DNA of 6,247 bases from Flavobacteriales bacterium (GTDB taxonomy: Bacteria > Bacteroidota > Bacteroidia > Flavobacteriales_D > Parvicellaceae): positions 1 through 6,247 of the forward strand of contig WFNC01000503.1 of assembly GCA_015488785.1 (NCBI GenBank). The letters run 5' to 3'. A program made the position numbers and the translations under genes. The notes below the pieces were generated by a model. That model saw only the letters and a program-made list of their open reading frames with translations, had not been told where the DNA came from and made no database searches. Position 1 is the first letter of the stretch. Each line of letters begins with the position of its first letter. Shown here one piece after another: positions 5,477 to 6,247 of the stretch.

Positions 5477-5506
5477 AAAAAAGAGACTTTTTTTCAAAAT
5501 TAGTCT
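5477..5506 (-). terminator. Intrinsic terminator of the operon entering from the right edge
   Basis: On the - strand, AGACT (5506-5502) pairs with AGTCT (5488-5484). Inside, TTTT pairs with AAAA after a two-base bulge, leaving a three-base loop. A C and six T bases (5482-5477) follow. The stop codon of the preceding gene (5502-5500) overlaps the stem. Position and T run fit a factor-independent terminator isolating this operon from the methyltransferase operon. Confidence 0.6.
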
Positions 5507-5871
5507 AAGTTAATAATAAGTTCGCCTTTTTCATAAAGTTCTAGTTCTTTTATAAGTTGATTATTAAGATTTTCATAAGAATTTACAAGTTCTTGTTCAG
5601 CTTCATATTCTAAATCTTTTTGCTTTTGAATATATTCTTTTACAATATCTTCTATTTTCCCTTCGTCTGTCATTAGCTTTACTTCAAAACCAAATGATTT
5701 GCTTTGAATAGAATGATTTATTTTCGGGAGAGTAGTATTATCAAATTCATTTTCTCTCTCATTTAGCATATTTTCTAATTCTTTTTTTACTTCAGAATCT
5801 AAAGTCTTTGAATCTATTGATATAGTAAGATTGTAGTCAAAGTGAATATTGTAAGTTTTTTTATCTGTCAT
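5500..5871 (-). CDS. Acidic coiled-coil hypothetical protein
   Basis: The 123-residue protein has no signal peptide, membrane segment or cysteine and is not recognised. Residues 6-20 look like a beta strand pair (alternating Ile, Phe, Tyr, Leu with polar residues). Residues 24-42 and about 72-115 are highly charged, Glu/Lys-rich helices with leucines spaced as in a coiled coil. A short hydrophobic tail (Leu-Ile-Ile-Asn-Leu-Asp) ends it. ATG at 5871 follows the stop of the helix-turn-helix gene by one base, with AAGGA at 5883-5879 as ribosome binding site, so the two are translated together. The gene pair could be a small regulatory or toxin-antitoxin-like module, but no toxin or nuclease motif is visible in either member. 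It ends inside the terminator stem. Confidence 0.8.
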   Translation of the reverse strand: MTDKKTYNIHFDYNLTISIDSKTLDSEVKKELENMLNERENEFDNTTLPKINHSIQSKSFGFEVKLMTDEGKIEDIVKEYIQKQKDLEYEAEQELVNSYENLNNQLIKELELYEKGELIINLD

Positions 5872-5872
5872 T

Positions 5873-6061
5873 TTAGTTTCCTTTTTTACATATAAGTCCT
5901 TTCAGGTCTATATATTTAGTTAATTCTTCTTCAAAGATATTGTATTTCTTGCATAAAGCACCTAAACGTATTATCTCATATAGCGTTTTATCTGTTTTTT
6001 TTCTGTGACTTAGAGCAGAAGTTGATAAATTAGCTATTCGAGCAACTTCATTATCTTTCAT
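5873..6061 (-). CDS. Small helix-turn-helix DNA-binding protein (CI-repressor-like)
   Basis: From ATG at 6061 the product has 62 residues. Residues 3-13 (D-N-E-V-A-R-I-A-N-L-S) and 14-25 (T-S-A-L-S-H-R-K-K-T-D-K) form a helix-turn-helix of the phage-repressor kind, followed by a helix with C-K-K-Y-N-I, as in CI-type repressors where a Cys/Asn segment closes the domain. The rest is a short tail with no dimerisation domain, so it is either a minimal repressor or a subunit needing a partner. A longer frame opens at a TTG at 6109 and would add 16 residues, but those residues read through the end of the upstream membrane-protein gene, and ATG 6061 sits in an ATG overlap with that gene's stop (6053-6051), the usual coupled arrangement. 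The shorter start is therefore preferred. It may control this operon or the neighbouring methyltransferase operon. Confidence 0.78.
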   Translation of the reverse strand: MKDNEVARIANLSTSALSHRKKTDKTLYEIIRLGALCKKYNIFEEELTKYIDLKGLICKKGN

Positions 6062-6247
6062 TTTCGTTGTCTTTATCAGACTTAAAAAAGTAATAGATAG
6101 CAATAGCAAATAATGGAGCAGTAACTATCCAAGGTATAGGATCATTTAATCTCCAGAGTGCACTGCTGTTATTCATATTAAACATTGAGTCTTCTAGCAA
6201 TGCACCTGCTACACCAAAGGCTAATCCGCCTATTATTAAATTTCTTA
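6051..6247 (-). CDS. Membrane protein, two helices seen (5' end outside window)
   Basis: An open frame enters from the right edge and gives 64 residues before a TAA at 6053-6051. Residues 3-17 are a Gly/Ala-rich hydrophobic helix beginning with L-I-I-G-G, and 38-54 are a second hydrophobic helix ending in Y-Y-F-F-K. Between them is a polar loop with several Asn and Trp residues, and the tail is highly charged (S-D-K-D, then N-E-N-E-R). Two antiparallel membrane helices with a short soluble tail fit a small inner-membrane protein. The frame may begin only a few codons beyond the edge, as the visible start looks like an N-terminal membrane anchor. It overlaps the helix-turn-helix gene by 11 bp. 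I do not recognise the family. Confidence 0.7.
   Translation of the reverse strand, partial: RNLIIGGLAFGVAGALLEDSMFNMNNSSALWRLNDPIPWIVTAPLFAIAIYYFFKSDKDNENER

Noticed and set aside
6062..6109. TTG start giving the helix-turn-helix protein 16 extra residues
   Set aside because: The extra residues come from the coding end of the overlapping membrane-protein gene in another frame; ATG 6061 gives the normal coupled overlap.

Overview
The window is AT-rich (roughly 30% G+C by eye), with compact overlapping genes, strong AAGGAG-type ribosome binding sites and a TAAAAT-style -10 element. It carries a clear F-type conjugation gene, traN. The AT-rich codon use, the promoter style and the flavour of the proteins suggest a conjugative plasmid or integrative conjugative element from a Campylobacterota-type host (Sulfurimonas, Arcobacter or Sulfurovum relatives). 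The host is an inference from sequence style, not from a marker gene.

Layout. (1) Left end, + strand: the last 44 codons of a gene (3-137), a short gap with a probable promoter, then a two-gene unit of a secreted Gly/Ala-rich protein (193-648) and a lipoprotein (660-1145). The truncated gene at the left edge is recognisably a C-terminal paralogue of that lipoprotein. A perfect 11-bp hairpin (1147-1172) separates this unit from the converging - strand genes and contains the stop codon of the gene on the other side. (2) 1167-2261, - strand: a very acidic solenoid protein built of 26-residue LRV/HEAT-like repeats, with an exact 81-bp internal DNA duplication. (3) 2351-5289, - strand: a tightly coupled operon read right to left. 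It encodes a DpnA/HinfI-like beta-class adenine DNA methyltransferase, a small exported Cys-containing protein of unknown function, and TraN. Both junctions overlap (11 and 17 bp). (4) 5290-5499: a control region with a candidate promoter, an inverted repeat over its -35 box, and an RNA hairpin that would bury the methyltransferase ribosome binding site. (5) 5500-6247, - strand: another coupled operon with a membrane protein (open at the right edge and not in the supplied ORF list), a small helix-turn-helix protein whose start must be moved to 6061, and an acidic hypothetical protein. It ends in a good intrinsic terminator.

How the genes may work together. TraN is the donor outer-membrane factor that stabilises mating pairs. 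An orphan methyltransferase of the DpnA type, a group known to methylate single-stranded DNA in its best-studied member, is placed first in the same operon. This suggests a unit that couples contact with a recipient to protection of the transferred strand. The acidic repeat protein and the secreted/lipoprotein pair are unrecognised cargo or surface functions. Nothing here is a complete, recognisable new defence system. The methyltransferase-traN operon with its hidden ribosome binding site, and the repeat protein, are the most interesting items.
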